Origin: Amoebophrya sp. A120
Lineage: Eukaryota; Sar; Dinophyceae; Syndiniales; Amoebophryaceae
Length of the DNA: 64,000 bases
Assembly: GCA_905178155.1 (NCBI GenBank)
Contig: CAJINV010000019.1
Location: 1,038,913-1,102,912, forward strand
Reading direction: 5' to 3'
This document shows, one piece after another, positions 22,115 to 34,900 of the stretch (positions are counted from its first letter, which is position 1; each line of letters opens with the position of its first letter). Both the position numbers and the translations under genes were made by a program. A model generated the notes under the pieces. It worked only from the letters and a program-made list of their open reading frames with translations, was not told where the DNA came from and did no database searches.

Positions 22115-25100
22115 TCACAACTTTACTCCGGCAAACAGTTCTTTATCCAGCTTCCGCTCGCGCCAGTACTCTCCGAAGGTATCGTTAACCATCCGGAGCT
22201 CTTCCTGCAGAATGTGCACGTCTGACCGGCTGACAATTACGTCGCCGTCAGTGCCCTCGCGGGCAAGCTGGATAGCGCCCAGAGCTGTTTGAGTTTTTGG
22301 GAAAGAAAATACCGATTTCTGATCCATACAGAATTCATCGCTTTTGTTACACACAGTACAAAGAGGCATTCACTGCTTACCTGCTGACACACGCTTGCTG
22401 GGAAAACAGACAAAAACCAAAAGCGGTCAAATTAAGAGAAAAACCAATAATCCAACATCATATGTACTGTCTTTCAACTCCTCGTTGTCGTTCTTCGCTC
22501 GTGCCAGGTCCATTTCGAGATCGTCTGTTCGTTCGCGCTATGAACTGCAAAAGTATCGTAGTAGTAGTAATTGCAATACAAATTAGCTCAGCATGACAAA
22601 TGGAATTTGTCATGCTGTTTTGCCTTTGGATGGAGATTTGTAATGCATAACTGCGATTACTACGAGTACGATACTTTTGCACAGGATACTCGCAGTTTTA
22701 CCAGTTCCCTTTTCAGCTGGTCCGCCTATGGATTGCAAAAATGTCTGGGTCTCCTGGAAGAGTCCGAACTTGTGATGCGCATCTCAGAACACAGAAAAAT
22801 CTGTCATGCATAGGTAGCAAAAGCTGCCCGCTTTCTGTCACCAAGAAAATGGGGGATTTGTCATGCGGATTCGGCATTGCGGAAGCTTCTCGATGAAACC
22901 TGTGGTGCTAGAGCTTCCATTTCAGACCTTCTGTGTCAGTGTCATGCAAAAACAGCATGAGTCTTCCAGACCCAGACATTTTTGGAGTTGATACCGCCTC
23001 CGCGCGCGCGATCTCCTGTTCCGCCTCCTTTTCCTTGGCCGGGTCTTCCTCCGCCTTTTGCAGGCACATCTCCACGATCAGTAACTCCAGCTGCGGCTTC
23101 GTAAACTCCTTCAACCGGGCGTGCAGATGCCGGGCCGCTTTATCGGACCCACGCTTGGAAAACTCGTGGAGGAAGGTTTTCTCAAATCCGCCCTCCGAAT
23201 AGACAAAATCCAACACCCGCTCCACCTCGTACGGTTGCACACCAGAAGAACGCTCTTGGTTAGATTTCTCTATGGAACGATCATCATCAGGATCTGGCGT
23301 GGTGGGAAGATCCTGCTGTCCAACATCCTCGTCGTCAAAGCCCTCGAGCTGTGGGTCCTCTTCAGACTGCGCTTCCTCCTCCTCCTCGTCTATTCTCGCC
23401 TCGCCCTCAGCTTTTTTCTTTCGCGATCTGGGTGTTAATTTACTGCTCGGCTTGAGTAGATGATGGCTCTTGTAATTATTGCCACCCCCGCGGCCAATGA
23501 TCCCCTTATTTGCTCTTGCTCCTCTGTTCTGGGTAATTCCTGATAACTTATTCATCTTGCTGGTCAACCCTTTTGAGGCTCCTGTGGCCGCTGACAACAA
23601 ACTATTGTTTCTCGCCCCCTCTGCCACCTCACTCTCTAGCGACGTTTCAATGTTCTGGACCTGTTGCAGCTGCTCTACCACCGCTGTCATACAGTCCGCG
23701 ATCGTGATTCCGTGCTGGTGCACGCCCTCGTTCACCGCCGCAATTTGGTCCTCCAATCGCGGGATTTGTTCCGTCGCGATCAAATTCACTTTGTCGTCTA
23801 AGTGACTCACCTGCGATGCGAGGGTGGATACTTGCTGGAGCTGCTGGGAGGTAGTGGGTGGGGTTGTCGGTACTGTTGTGGCCACTTTTTCTTTTACACC
23901 TCCAGATGTTGCACCAGCTACTGGAATCGATGACATTGTATTCTCTTTGTCCAACACCGCAGACGCTGCTAGTGCCGACGGCAAGGCGTTCCCCCCACTG
24001 ACGATTGCTACAGCGCTGGTGGAATCGGCTTTCGTTCCTTCTGTTGCCTTTTTCCCCCGACCCATGTCTAGTGGCGCTTTTCTTCGCGGGGTACTCACGG
24101 ATCTTTGACTTTCCTTTTCCTGTCCGCCCTTTATCACCAAATTGTTCTTGTTGTCCAGCTTGTTTGCCATCATGTAGTTCGGCTTTATCTTATTGTTACT
24201 TCTCTCCCCTTCCGGCTGCATAATTTTATTCGCGTTTGTTCGCCCTGTAGAAGTTGTGCCCGAGTTCGCCCCAGCTGTGATCTCGACGCCAAAATTGACC
24301 GCTTCCCCCTCCGCGGCCACCGGGCGTCGTGTCGGGGGCGGGATGTCCTCCTCTGCGTGATCCGACAAGTCGAGCCCCGACAGAAATTCGTGCAAATGCG
24401 TGAATCGCGGAGCAATGTCATCGTCGTCCTCAATGGAGTTTATTTCATCATGGTCATCCATGTAGTAGTTGCTGCCATTCTCAACATCTGCTAGTCCTTC
24501 TCCCTCTCCAGCAACATTATAGACCAAAGACGCTCCCATCGGGCGACCTTTAACACCTCCGAAGTCGATACTCCCGCGCATGGCGGACGGTGCTGCCTCA
24601 TCCCCTAGAGAGAGCATGGACGAAACAGACCCAATTGCGAAGTTCAGCGACGCGCGGCCGGCCTCTGCCAACTGCTTCGCCGCTTCCACGGGACGCGACG
24701 CCCCGAATCCGTAGGAACCGCGGAAGGCGGGCTGCCGGTTGTCGCTTTCTTCTTCATCAGGTAGTCGTTCTTCTTGATCAGCGGACGTAAATATGGTCGT
24801 GCTAGGTCTGATAACCGGTTGTTGTAAACCACCTGAAGATGCAACAATTTTTCCCACATTATTATTTTTATCAAATCTGCTCCTGTCCCACTGGAGAACT
24901 TCCCCCTCGCCATGATCCTCGTTGATCTTTTGCGACTCGCCGAATCGCCGCCGCACGTTGGCGAAGGGGTTATTCTCGTCGGAGCTATCGAACCCGCGCG
25001 TTATTTCGTTGTCTTCTTCTTCTTCTTCTGCTGCTGCTCTGGGGAATTCTTCCTCACTTGTGTAGTCCCCGGGAACCGAGAGCTTCTTGTTTTCACTTGT

Positions 25101-26224
25101 CACAAAATTTCCCTCATGTAGTTGTCCATCGTCTTCACTATCGTGCATCGGGTCCCAGTCGGCACCGCGTTCGAAGGCTGTTTGTGTGTCGTAAACCGCA
25201 GGCTTTGACTTCCCTGGCGCATAGTTCTTCTCGCCTTTCTGGTCTTCAAAGGAAGTGTTCACCCTGGTGTATTGTTCCACCGTTTTCATCTTTGTAAAAG
25301 CGGAGAGTTTGTTCTTTGCGGATTTAAGATTTGATGTCCTCTGCTGCCCTGGTTCTGGCGAAGGAGTAGGAGAAACAGGTGCTGCTGCGACTTGATTGGA
25401 GGCGATATTTTCATTTGCTTCTGGCACAAAAATTTCATCCGTTTCCATCAATTCGCCGTGTTTTTCTTGTAGTTGTCTTAGTCTCTTCTTCGAGTTGTTT
25501 TTCGGTGAGTCCGCCAAAGATTTTCTTCCGCCAGTTGCACTTGGTGCTTCTTGGACCATATTATCCGCGGCACCATCTTGTTCCGGATCAACGCCAACAG
25601 TCGCACGTATTTTCCGCGTCCGTCGCACCGACCGGGTTTTCAGCACCAGGGACTTTTTCTTTTTCTTCTTGGTGCTCGGTAGATCACCCCCATCGCCTGA
25701 AGATGTCAGTGTTGTGCTGTCTGCAGCAACAGTGTTCTTGACCGGTGGAGCAATGCTGTCATCCTCCTCAGGACGACGCGAGCCGGAAGCGACTTCTATC
25801 GTAGGGAAAAGTCACCCCTCCCCATATCGAAAAGGAACGCCTCTGAGAATTTGTGATGCTGATTTGTGACTAGAAATCGGGTTTGTCTTGCAAGAAATCA
25901 ACGACAGGGGGCTCCGCCCGATTATGCAGGCGGTTTGTAATGCTGTTGGTCCTACAGCATAGACGTTCCTCATGCTAAGTGCCTAGGCCAAAGCCTCTCA
26001 CTCTATATTGGCATGATATGGGCCTGCAGTCCTCTACTGCAAGACAAATCTGATTTCTGTACGCAAATCCAGCATCACAAATTATGTTTTCGATATGGGG
26101 AGGGGGCATTTTTCCTTTTGATAACTTCAGTGTCCAGAAGCGGCAAGGGCCCGGGATTGGGATTCGTCGTTTTTCGCGCGGACGAATCGCGACGCGTCGT
26201 CGTCTTTGCTTTCGATGTCGCCAT
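22115..26224 (-). CDS. Large acidic protein with C-terminal coiled coil, 1055 residues
   Basis: Five exons (22115-22284, 22468-22538, 22694-22726, 22999-25796, 26129-26224; 3168 nt). Three junctions are introners and 22285-22467 is GT-AG. The N-terminus is basic (MATSKAKTTTRRDSSARK, later KKKKKKSLVLKTRS), suggesting nuclear or nucleic-acid contact. The long central part is acidic and disordered. The last 200 residues are helical: YEVERVLDFVYSEGGF, then a coiled coil with ADQLKRELVKLRERTDDL running through the short exons. The coiled coil is continuous only when both introners are removed. No family recognised. Confidence 0.65.
22539..22688. mobile_element. Introner, family E
   Basis: GCAAAAGTATCG-type ends. 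TSD CGCGC/CTCGC. Keeping the downstream copy gives an uninterrupted coiled coil. Confidence 0.85.
22727..22993. mobile_element. Introner, family A
   Basis: TSD CCGCC (22722-22726, 22994-22998). A 33-nt exon lies between it and the neighbouring family E element. Confidence 0.9.
25797..26123. mobile_element. Introner, family B
   Basis: TSD ACTTC (25792-25796, 26124-26128). Separates the basic first exon from the main exon. Confidence 0.9.
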
Positions 26225-27273
26225 GAGAGAAGGAAAGAATCGTCCAACAGGGGCACTAAAACTAAAAACTGATATATAATCTAGTAATCGATGGGACGTA
26301 GATGCTCAACCAGCTCCATCCTACAATATTAGTGGGGAAACAAAGCGTGAAAGACCAGCAGCATGCAAATCAGAAATAGATGGGGCAGCAAACAAAACTG
26401 TCTTGCTCCTCGTCGTACTTTGCGGACCGCAATAGGCGGTGTCTCTCGTGTAGAAACAGTGCTGGAGGGTACTTAAAATGTTTGAGGGTAACTATATCTA
26501 GTTAGAGCAGGAAAGGAAAGCACCTGGAATAATCAAGGTAGGAAACGCCCGCGAAGATTGATGATAGTACACGACGTCCAAGCTCGAGCAAAAATTGCCG
26601 AAACCAAAACCACACGACAACCGAAACGCTTTGTGTACGAGGACATGTTAACCAACAAAGGACGACAGTAAAGAGAACGAAGCAGGTTGATGAAACAACC
26701 GATGAAACAAGTTCTATCGTACGAGTAGACATCATCACGATGCTGCGCGGACCGAAAAGCTAACGCAAACGCAACGACGGACCGAAAAGCCAAAGCATAT
26801 ACGCAGATTGCATTTGGCTGCACGACTGGACAACCCACTTGTCTGCATGTGTGCAGATGTTGTGAACGACGGAAAATGGACGAAGACGAGACAGATAAGG
26901 CAGTCGTGAATACGGGTTCATTGTTCTCTACGACAGACGACAAGCTGCGCCGTCTGAGAAATCACGAACATAAACTCAAAAGTGGAACAGCAGCCGTAGT
27001 AACGTCAAGACGTGGCCACTTTCAACAAACTACGCTCTTTGAAGATGTGCGCTGCTGACGTGGCAGTACTAGGATAACCTGCTTGAGCTTGTACTTACAT
27101 CAAATAGGTATGAATCGTGAAGGTTTTGTTCTGTAGAGCTAGAGGTCGCTGTCGATTTCAATAAAAATCGCTGTCGCTTATGTCCACGGCCTCGGCCATG
27201 ATGCTCAACATTATTCATGATGAAATGTCACGAGGTGACAGACACTCGGGCAACCAGTGTCGCAAAAAACCGC
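26225..27273. other. Intergenic, nothing recognised
   Basis: About 1 kb between the methyltransferase stop and the coiled-coil gene start. Only short frames in all directions. Confidence 0.45.
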
Positions 27274-30200
27274 TCATGCCCCACCCACCGCGGAGCACGG
27301 CAATGCGGTTGATGAGACCAAAGAGCTGTTCTTTCCCAGGTCGACTCGCAGTCTTTTCGTCGGACTGTCACTCAATACTGAAGCTGCTCCTGCTGCGATA
27401 TCATCTTCTTCTTCTTCTACCATGATCGACGCGCTAGTTTTTCTGTCGCTGTTCTGTAAGCAGTCCGTACTCGGCGAAGCGTCAACTTCTACCGCAACAT
27501 CGGCTTTCGTAGTTCTTCTCGACGTTATTATATGATCCGTGGTTGCTGTAATTATCCCCACCCCTAAACATTCCAGCACGTTTCTCGCGATTTTCGCCAC
27601 CAAAGGCGGGCACACGGCGTTTCCGCACTGGTAATAGAAGCGGTTCGCGTTTCGCTGGTTTTCCACGCAAAACGTCTCTGGAAAACCCTGCAGCCGTGCG
27701 CATTCCCGCAGCGTGAAAAAGCGCGGCGGGGGGAGATTTTCAACACTTTCATTTTCGTGCGTTCCGTCTTCATCCCTTGGATACGGCACGAACTCGGACT
27801 GCACCAAGTAGCCAGATTTGTACCGCGCCGTCAGTGTGCGTGCGAGGTAGTCCAGCTCCACGATGCGCTTTTTTGGTTTTTTCGAACTGGTCCACGATCG
27901 GTGGCTTTTCACCTTCTCCCACTGAGTGTCGGTTAAAAGGACGCTTTTCAACTTTTCGGGGTTTTGTTCCAAGGCGGTATCAGGCTCCAAGATGTCGCGG
28001 ACGGTGACAGGTCTGATTTGACGTAGCGAGGCCGGTGAGTTTGACGAAAGTGATGTTTTTTCCATTGGCGGAGAGAGATCAGATTGGTTTTCTGTTCCAG
28101 CATTGTGGCTTTTTGAATTTGCGGCTCGCCTCCAATCTTGGTCCCCGCAAGAGGTCCTCGTGGAAGAGGTGTCTACTCTCATGTCACTGTGGCTGCAGCT
28201 TGGCACGTGTTTCTCGCCCCCGTCGATGTGTTGGCGTTCCTGTGGTGGCTCGGGCCAGTGGAAATCGAACTCGGGAGAAATATTCTGGTCCAGCTCCAGT
28301 CTTGCTTCAGGCTCAGTTCTTTCACAAGAAGGAGATGCCATTCCACCCCCCCTTCTCATCAAAAACCCGACGATATACAGCCGATCCCGGTTTTGCGGAA
28401 CAACATCCGGACAGACTGCGTGGCTGTTCAGGACCTTGTGGTGCACCTCGTATCCGCAGTCTTGTTCTAATAACTGTTTCACCGTTTCAAACACCTTCCC
28501 GTCCTCCAGTTCCAACAACCCGGGGACGTTTTCTAATAGCAAGGCTCGCGGCTTGAGGCTTTTACTGTGTTTCAGCAGTCTGACGATCTCGAAAAACAGC
28601 TGTCCCGGGTTTGCTAGCTCGTTTTTTAGACCTTTGCGGCTGCTGCCGGTATCAAAGTGAGAAAAACTAGATTTATGTCGCCCCTGGTGCCTCAATCGCG
28701 TTCGTACCTACTAGTGTGTTGAGTACTAGAAATTTAAATGAAACACGGGCAGAGGGAGTAGATGTGGAGAGAAACTAGAACTACTACTACATTTCAATTT
28801 GCATGACAATCGATTTCGCGCTGTTGATTTAAGCATAAATATGTTGCAATTGAAGCTGAAGCGACATGATATCACTATTTTCTGCATTATCATACTTGGC
28901 TTTTGAAAAAGACTGGCAGGGGAATCCGGCACAGAGGAGGTCGAGTTGGCCAGTAAGGGGGCAAGCGGGTAACTTCTCTAGCGTCGTGATGTCGGTATTG
29001 AAGCCAAACAGGGGCTTTCCGTGATTGACTTCGTACAAATATCTTGCCTCCGCGTCGCATTCCGAGGCCAATAGACAGGTCCCGCGCAGGTGGCAGAAAT
29101 TTCCCGACTTCAGGCCGCAGGAAAACCCCCCGATACCCGCGAACAGGTCGACAAACGTGAACTGGGGCAGATTTTCTGCGGTTTTTGTCGGGTGGACAGC
29201 GACACCGGCGTCTGGCTGCAGTTGCAGGTTAGAGACCTGTAGTTCTTCCCCCGCAGTACTGCCATAACTTGTGGACATCGCTGGGCTAACACCTGGGAAA
29301 ATCTCGTTCTGATCTTCGACCGCATCCCCGTCGCAGCCACCTGCTGCGGCCGAGTTGTTCTTCAGTTCATCTGCGAAACGTGTCGACGCAGTAGCATAAT
29401 CCTTCAGAAGATCATGATCGACGTCAAGAACATCGAGTTCCACAAGCTTGACACAAGCTGCTAGGCTCTCGGGAAGCACGTGGTCTTTCATTTTTCCATT
29501 CCTATCTTGGCCCTTGCGAATCATGTTCTTCTTGCCCATCACGTCGAAATTCGGCTCACCACAATGATCGGCCTGCGCTGTTGGCTGCGAAACACCTTTT
29601 TCATGTTTTTCTGTGCGATGTGCTGCGCGCATCAGGCACGAGAAGAAGAAATCCCATTGCGTCCGGGTTAGGGGAACAAATTTGCAGTCTGTTATGTCTA
29701 CCGTACGAGAGGAACCACTGTGGTCCATCAGCGCGCACTCGCCGTTAGGGTCGGAACGAGATTTTGTTGATGCGGCCGGAGAGCATGGTGCGCTCCTACC
29801 TAGTGATGGACTCGTTATCTCGTCTGCTGCTTCAACTTCGTTGTCATCTCGTCCTCTGCACGCGGGCTCGCGTTGTAGGGACGAGGAACAGACCTGTTGC
29901 GTGTCTGGTCCCGTCTGGCTCGGGGATGGCTGTGCGACCTTTCGCTCACGAAATCGACAGGCCGCGATGACATGTTGGATCCCGTAGATCGCTATTTTTT
30001 CTGTCGTACTCCTAGTTGTTTCCACTCCCTCAACGGACCTGTGCCGTACTGTACTTGACGATGCCCGCCCTTCTGCGCTGTCCCTCCTGCCCCTGACATC
30101 ACTGACAGAAGTCAGCTGAGGTCGCGCTTTCTGTGACAAGCCAGCAGGACTTGTGTAGCCAGTCCTCTCTGCATCGTTGGTAGAAGCCGGGCTTATTTTT

Positions 30201-30700
30201 TCCACAAAGAAAACCTTCCTGGGCGTCCACAGTTTGCGATTTGCTTTCCTTTCAAAGTCTGTTCTAGCCCTGGAGGGTTCATCTCGTTGCTCCTCGCCGC
30301 GCAACGCGTAGTTTGCCAAACCTGCTGCACTTGCTCTACCCGCTACTTCTGCCACCTCATGATCTTGCGACAGCACACGTGCAAAGTATATTTCCTCTCC
30401 ACCAGCTGATGTCATCTGCCGGCAGCTTTCCGTGGCGACACCAGGGGCATGAAGTGTGTCCCGCTCTCCACGCGAGGAAGGGTAGTCGTCGTGTGCGCTA
30501 CCTTCATCGGCGACGGGAGGCCTCTTCCCTTTCGACGTGACGCGTCGGCCCCCAGATGGAGTGTCGAGACCTGGTGAAACTGTGCTGTCTAATCGCGCAT
30601 TTGTATTTGTGTCGTTGGTGCCACAAAAGGTCGCTTCCAGCCATTTCAGGGCTGCGGCCAACTGCCCCGGAGGAACGAGAACGCCCTGCTTGTGATTCAT
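27274..30700 (-). CDS. C5-cytosine DNA methyltransferase
   Basis: Two exons (27274-28690 and 28896-30700, 3222 nt, 1073 residues) joined by one GT-AG intron. The catalytic domain starts at about residue 515 with motif I FVDLFAGIGGFSCGL (AdoMet binding) and motif IV GFPCQSFSKA with the catalytic Cys, next to the intron. Exon 2 has motif VI LLLENVPGLL, motif VIII VPQNRDRLYIVGF, then a long variable region, LARTLTARYKSG, RECARLQGFPETF (motif IX area) and motif X QCGNAVCPPLVAKIA. All catalytic motifs are intact, so an active enzyme forming 5-methylcytosine is expected. The first 510 residues have no recognised reader domain and look largely disordered. The single-domain catalytic layout resembles bacterial-type enzymes. 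No introner is present. Confidence 0.92.
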
Positions 30701-31930
30701 AATTCTACTTCCGTGCGTGGCTCTCGTTGCCGTGATTCATGATTCACCAGATTTCTCCTTGCGTGGCTCTAGCAGCCGTAGAAGATGAAGAGCTAAGAAG
30801 CAAAGTGTATAATAGAGGCAAAAGGGTTAAACGATTTCCTCTGCACAACCAACTAATTTTCATGTCTCACACAGAATTCTTCTCCCCAGGTTTGTTCATG
30901 TTCATCAGCCTACCCGCTACGCCATACCGCGTTCCTGTTCCGCTACAAAAATCAGTCAAATTGTCTCGCTCATGTTCTTCATCTTCAGGGAACAACTTTA
31001 ATTTTTGTCTTTGACATCAGATCTTTTTCTTCATCTCGCTGCGATCTCGCTTTTCGAGTACGTAGTAGATCTGACCTGCACTTTTTGTTTTTCGTTTTCC
31101 AACGGCAACGCCGAGAGACTAAAGTATCTACCCTAGCTAGCACACACGAGGACCTCGTTTAGAGCCATTTTCACTGATCATCTGATCCATATTCACGATT
31201 TCAGCTGCGTACGGGAACGCACAAAACAATTTTCTCGTTGCTACACACACGCGCACTTCCTTGTGCGGGCACCAGGAGGTGGGACAAGAAGGCATTCGGT
31301 TTCATTGTTCGAAGTGTAAATGTTTCCCTTACGTTGGCAGCCCCAGCTGCTCCTGGTGTCTTTGTTTATTGTTTTTCCATGGTGCTTTTGATATTGCCCT
31401 CAGGTCAACTCTCTTCGAACTCGTACTTTTTCCGCAGTAACAAGTTCGTTTTCCTTGCGATTGACACCATTGCCCACAGCAAAAGCAATGTGATCACGCG
31501 CCGTATTAAAGCAGGAAAGACCGCGGTCTTGTATTTTGTGCAGCAGATGAAGCTGTAGCCTGCCGATGTTCGTTGCATCTTCAAGAACCTGCGTACTGGG
31601 TGGTAGTCATAGCAGTAGTAGAAAACAAAGAGCTTGAAATATAACTACGTAAGAAACTCGCAAGGGAACACTACGTCACCACCTAGCCTGTGATTAAAGA
31701 TAAGCTCGCTGAGTGGTTGTGCGATTCTTTTCTCGTCTTTGAGCACGCCAGTTCGGGTATTAGTGAATAGCCTTGTCCTACGAACAGTTTCTTGACACTG
31801 TCTGATAGCATCGTCCCTAACGTCCTACCGGGTAGTGGTAGTATGCAGCGATGTTAAAGTGGACACAAAACTTATTCTTTCATGAAATGAAGAATCATCC
31901 AAGCGACGAGAGAACCTTATCCACCAATTC
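30701..31930. other. Intergenic, nothing recognised
   Basis: About 1.2 kb between the giant gene stop and the methyltransferase start. Short frames only; no repeat seen. Confidence 0.45.
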
Positions 31931-34900
31931 CTACTCCCCCGCGACCGAGGCCGCCACTGGTCCGCCGCGACCCTTTTTCCGGTGGTCCGCATTCGCAGTT
32001 TTCTTCTGCAATTTTTTATCCTGCTTCTGCTTTTGGCGCAACACTGGCTTCTCGTCCTCGCCCTCTTGGTCCACTTCCATTCTATCTGCAGCATAGTTTT
32101 CCTTGCCCCCACCGCCTTTGCCGCCGTGCCCCTCCTGCCAGTGGTCTTCATAGCCCGGATCCTCCTCATCCCAAGCACCGTCAGCCGCCCAGTCGCCTTC
32201 GTAAAACTCTTTGTAGAGCTCGCCCCAAGAGGACGCACTGTCGAAGTCCCAGTTGTACGACGAGGAAGCTCCTTGTTCTGCAGCTGCTTTCTTCTTTTTA
32301 CTGTTCGCGGTAAAAACTGCTGTTGCTCCATTTTTATCCTTTTTCTTGCTCTTCGACTGTAGTTCTTGTTTTTCACTCGCGATGAAAGAAACCTCCCCAG
32401 GGACGACCTCCTCCGCTTCATCTCCCTGCTCATCTTCCAATGCCAGGAGCTGTTCATACTGCTCGGCGGGCTTAATATCCTCGATCGCCGACGGGTTTTT
32501 TTTACCGCGTTTATTTCTCCCCTTCGCGTCCATCAACGGAAGTCCGTCCTCGCCCCGCGTTTTCCACTCCTCGGACTCGAGCAGCAACACGAATTCCTCG
32601 AAATCTTTCATCCCGTTCACCAAGCCCGCGCCGCCCATTCCCATCATCTTCAAGCAAAAGGGGTCGTTCTCGTGGTCAACCTCTTCCGCTGGCACCTGCT
32701 CCATATAACCCGCTCAGGTGTTACAATCTCAAATCGGTTACCATAGAATATGGAAATCTGTGGTGCAAGAGCAAGATTGCATGATCTAGCCAACTCTCAT
32801 AGGATTGCGCATGACAAGTTCCGGAGCCCCAAACCGCAGTACAAAAATCTGGCGAAATTTGTATTGCAGAAAGTGGAATGCTGTCCGAGTCTGTCATGCT
32901 CGTCATGCAACACAAAACCCAAATTCTATGGTAACCGATTTGAGATTGTAACGTTTCAGCAGGTCATACTCCAGCTCCCCCGTTTCCTCGTTCAGTACCA
33001 ACCGTGGCCGCATTATCCAAGAAAAAAACACCATCACAATCACTTTTGCACAGTTTTGCAATACAAACATTTTTGTCATGCGCAAAACTGCATCACAGTC
33101 AAAAGTCATAGGAGATTTCCCTTTGTGTTTTTGCAATACAAGAAAAATTTGTTATGCGAGACAAATTTCTGATGCAAAACTTCCCAACTGTGATTGTGAC
33201 GGTGTTTTTTTCTTGGATACGCATCGGCGCTACATGCTCGACCGGCCCCCACCGCAGCTGCGCACCGCCGGCGCTCGGGTCCGCCGTGGCGGTGCGGTGC
33301 TTGTTCATGTTCTTCACTCCGCGGCCAAAGCCAGTTGTACTAGAGCTCGTCTTTTTCTTTTTCGCCAACGGCTTTACTTCATCTTCGGAGCTGGTGCTCA
33401 TCGCAGCTTTATTTCCGTAGTTGTCCTCATCCGCCTCCTCTTGTGCTTGTTTAGGGTTCATCATTTTTCGCTTGTTGGACGACGTTTTTGTCGTCTTCAA
33501 ATAATCTGTCTTGGTCGCGTTAGTAACCAGCGCAGCGATTTCTTTTTTCTTCGCTGCGCTTGCGTTCCTCGCGAACTTGTTTCTCGCGATGTCGTATGAA
33601 CTGCAAAAATGTCTGGGTCTGGAAACTTGTAATGCTAAAAGTGAATGGAAGACGCACTGTAATGCCAATGCGCAGCTATGCATGACAATTTTTTTGGCTG
33701 CCATGTCTTACGTATTCCGCATGGCAAACTGCGTTTTTGTATGACAGGCAAGAGGGCCTTTTCGCGCCTATGCAACACAGATTCTCGAGTCATGCCAGAC
33801 AAGCATGACAAACTTGCACTCTTCCAGACTGGGTCTGACCCAGACATTTTTACATTTGATATGTCGTTCTGGATGTCTTTCAGAACCTGCTTTTTGTCGA
33901 GCTGGGGACGTTTGGTGGCGGCTTGTTTCTTGTTGCCCGCGTGCGAAGAATTTTCGTTGTAGTTTAGCTCGTCTTCCCCCTATCATGAGAAAAAAGTGTT
34001 ACAGTTACACATTTGTTGGAGTTTCTGCATCACAAATTTTCTCTGTGTGGCAGAGACCACTTGTAATGCGAAGATCATAAGGGAAAACAGGAAGAAAACG
34101 AGGCTCCCAAGCATTTCCTGCATGAGAAAGGTTGTCTGTGTTGCCGGTCTTGCATAGACTATGTGTGTAACTGTAACACTTTTTTCCTGTGATACCCCCT
34201 CCAGGCACTTGGCGAAGGCGTCCAACTTGGCGGACAAGTCCTCTTTGCCGTTTATGGCGTTCTCAACTGTTACATTCTCAACTGTTACATGGATTTGTGA
34301 TGCAAGAATGGGAAAAGTGAAAGGGGTCAGACTTCGCGTCTTGCATGACAGATCTGGCAAAGATTCTCAGCCTGTTTGGCTCTTCGAGAAGTTGTCATGC
34401 GACGCAGCTTGATCGTGTCGATTCTGATTGTGATTTTGCATTACAAATCGTGTAACAATTGAGAATGTAACATTTGAGAACGCCATACCGTTCTCCTTGC
34501 GGTTCTGGTGCAGCATCGCGTTGTAAAGACTCTTCTTCTATCCATTGCAAATATGGTAACAGGGTCTGGAGTTGTATCTGTGTATATGTGATGCTAAAAC
34601 AACCGCACCGACATTGCCATTGTCCAACATCGCTGAGGAGGCAAGCCTCCGCAGGCGCTGGAACGGCATAGGGTCAGAACCGCGAAAACATCGCGAGTAT
34701 TTCTTCATCCCCGTGATGCGAAATTTCACGCATATATGTGATGCAGAATTTCAAGCACGAAGAAGCTCTGTATTGTACTTCTATGAACAGGACTGCCCGG
34801 CTCCTTTGTCGTGCTGACATTTTTCATGCGACTCACGAATGAATCTGCAAGTAGCTGCCTCGCAAAACTTGTGGTGCTGTACGAAAGACCGCTGCGTCAA

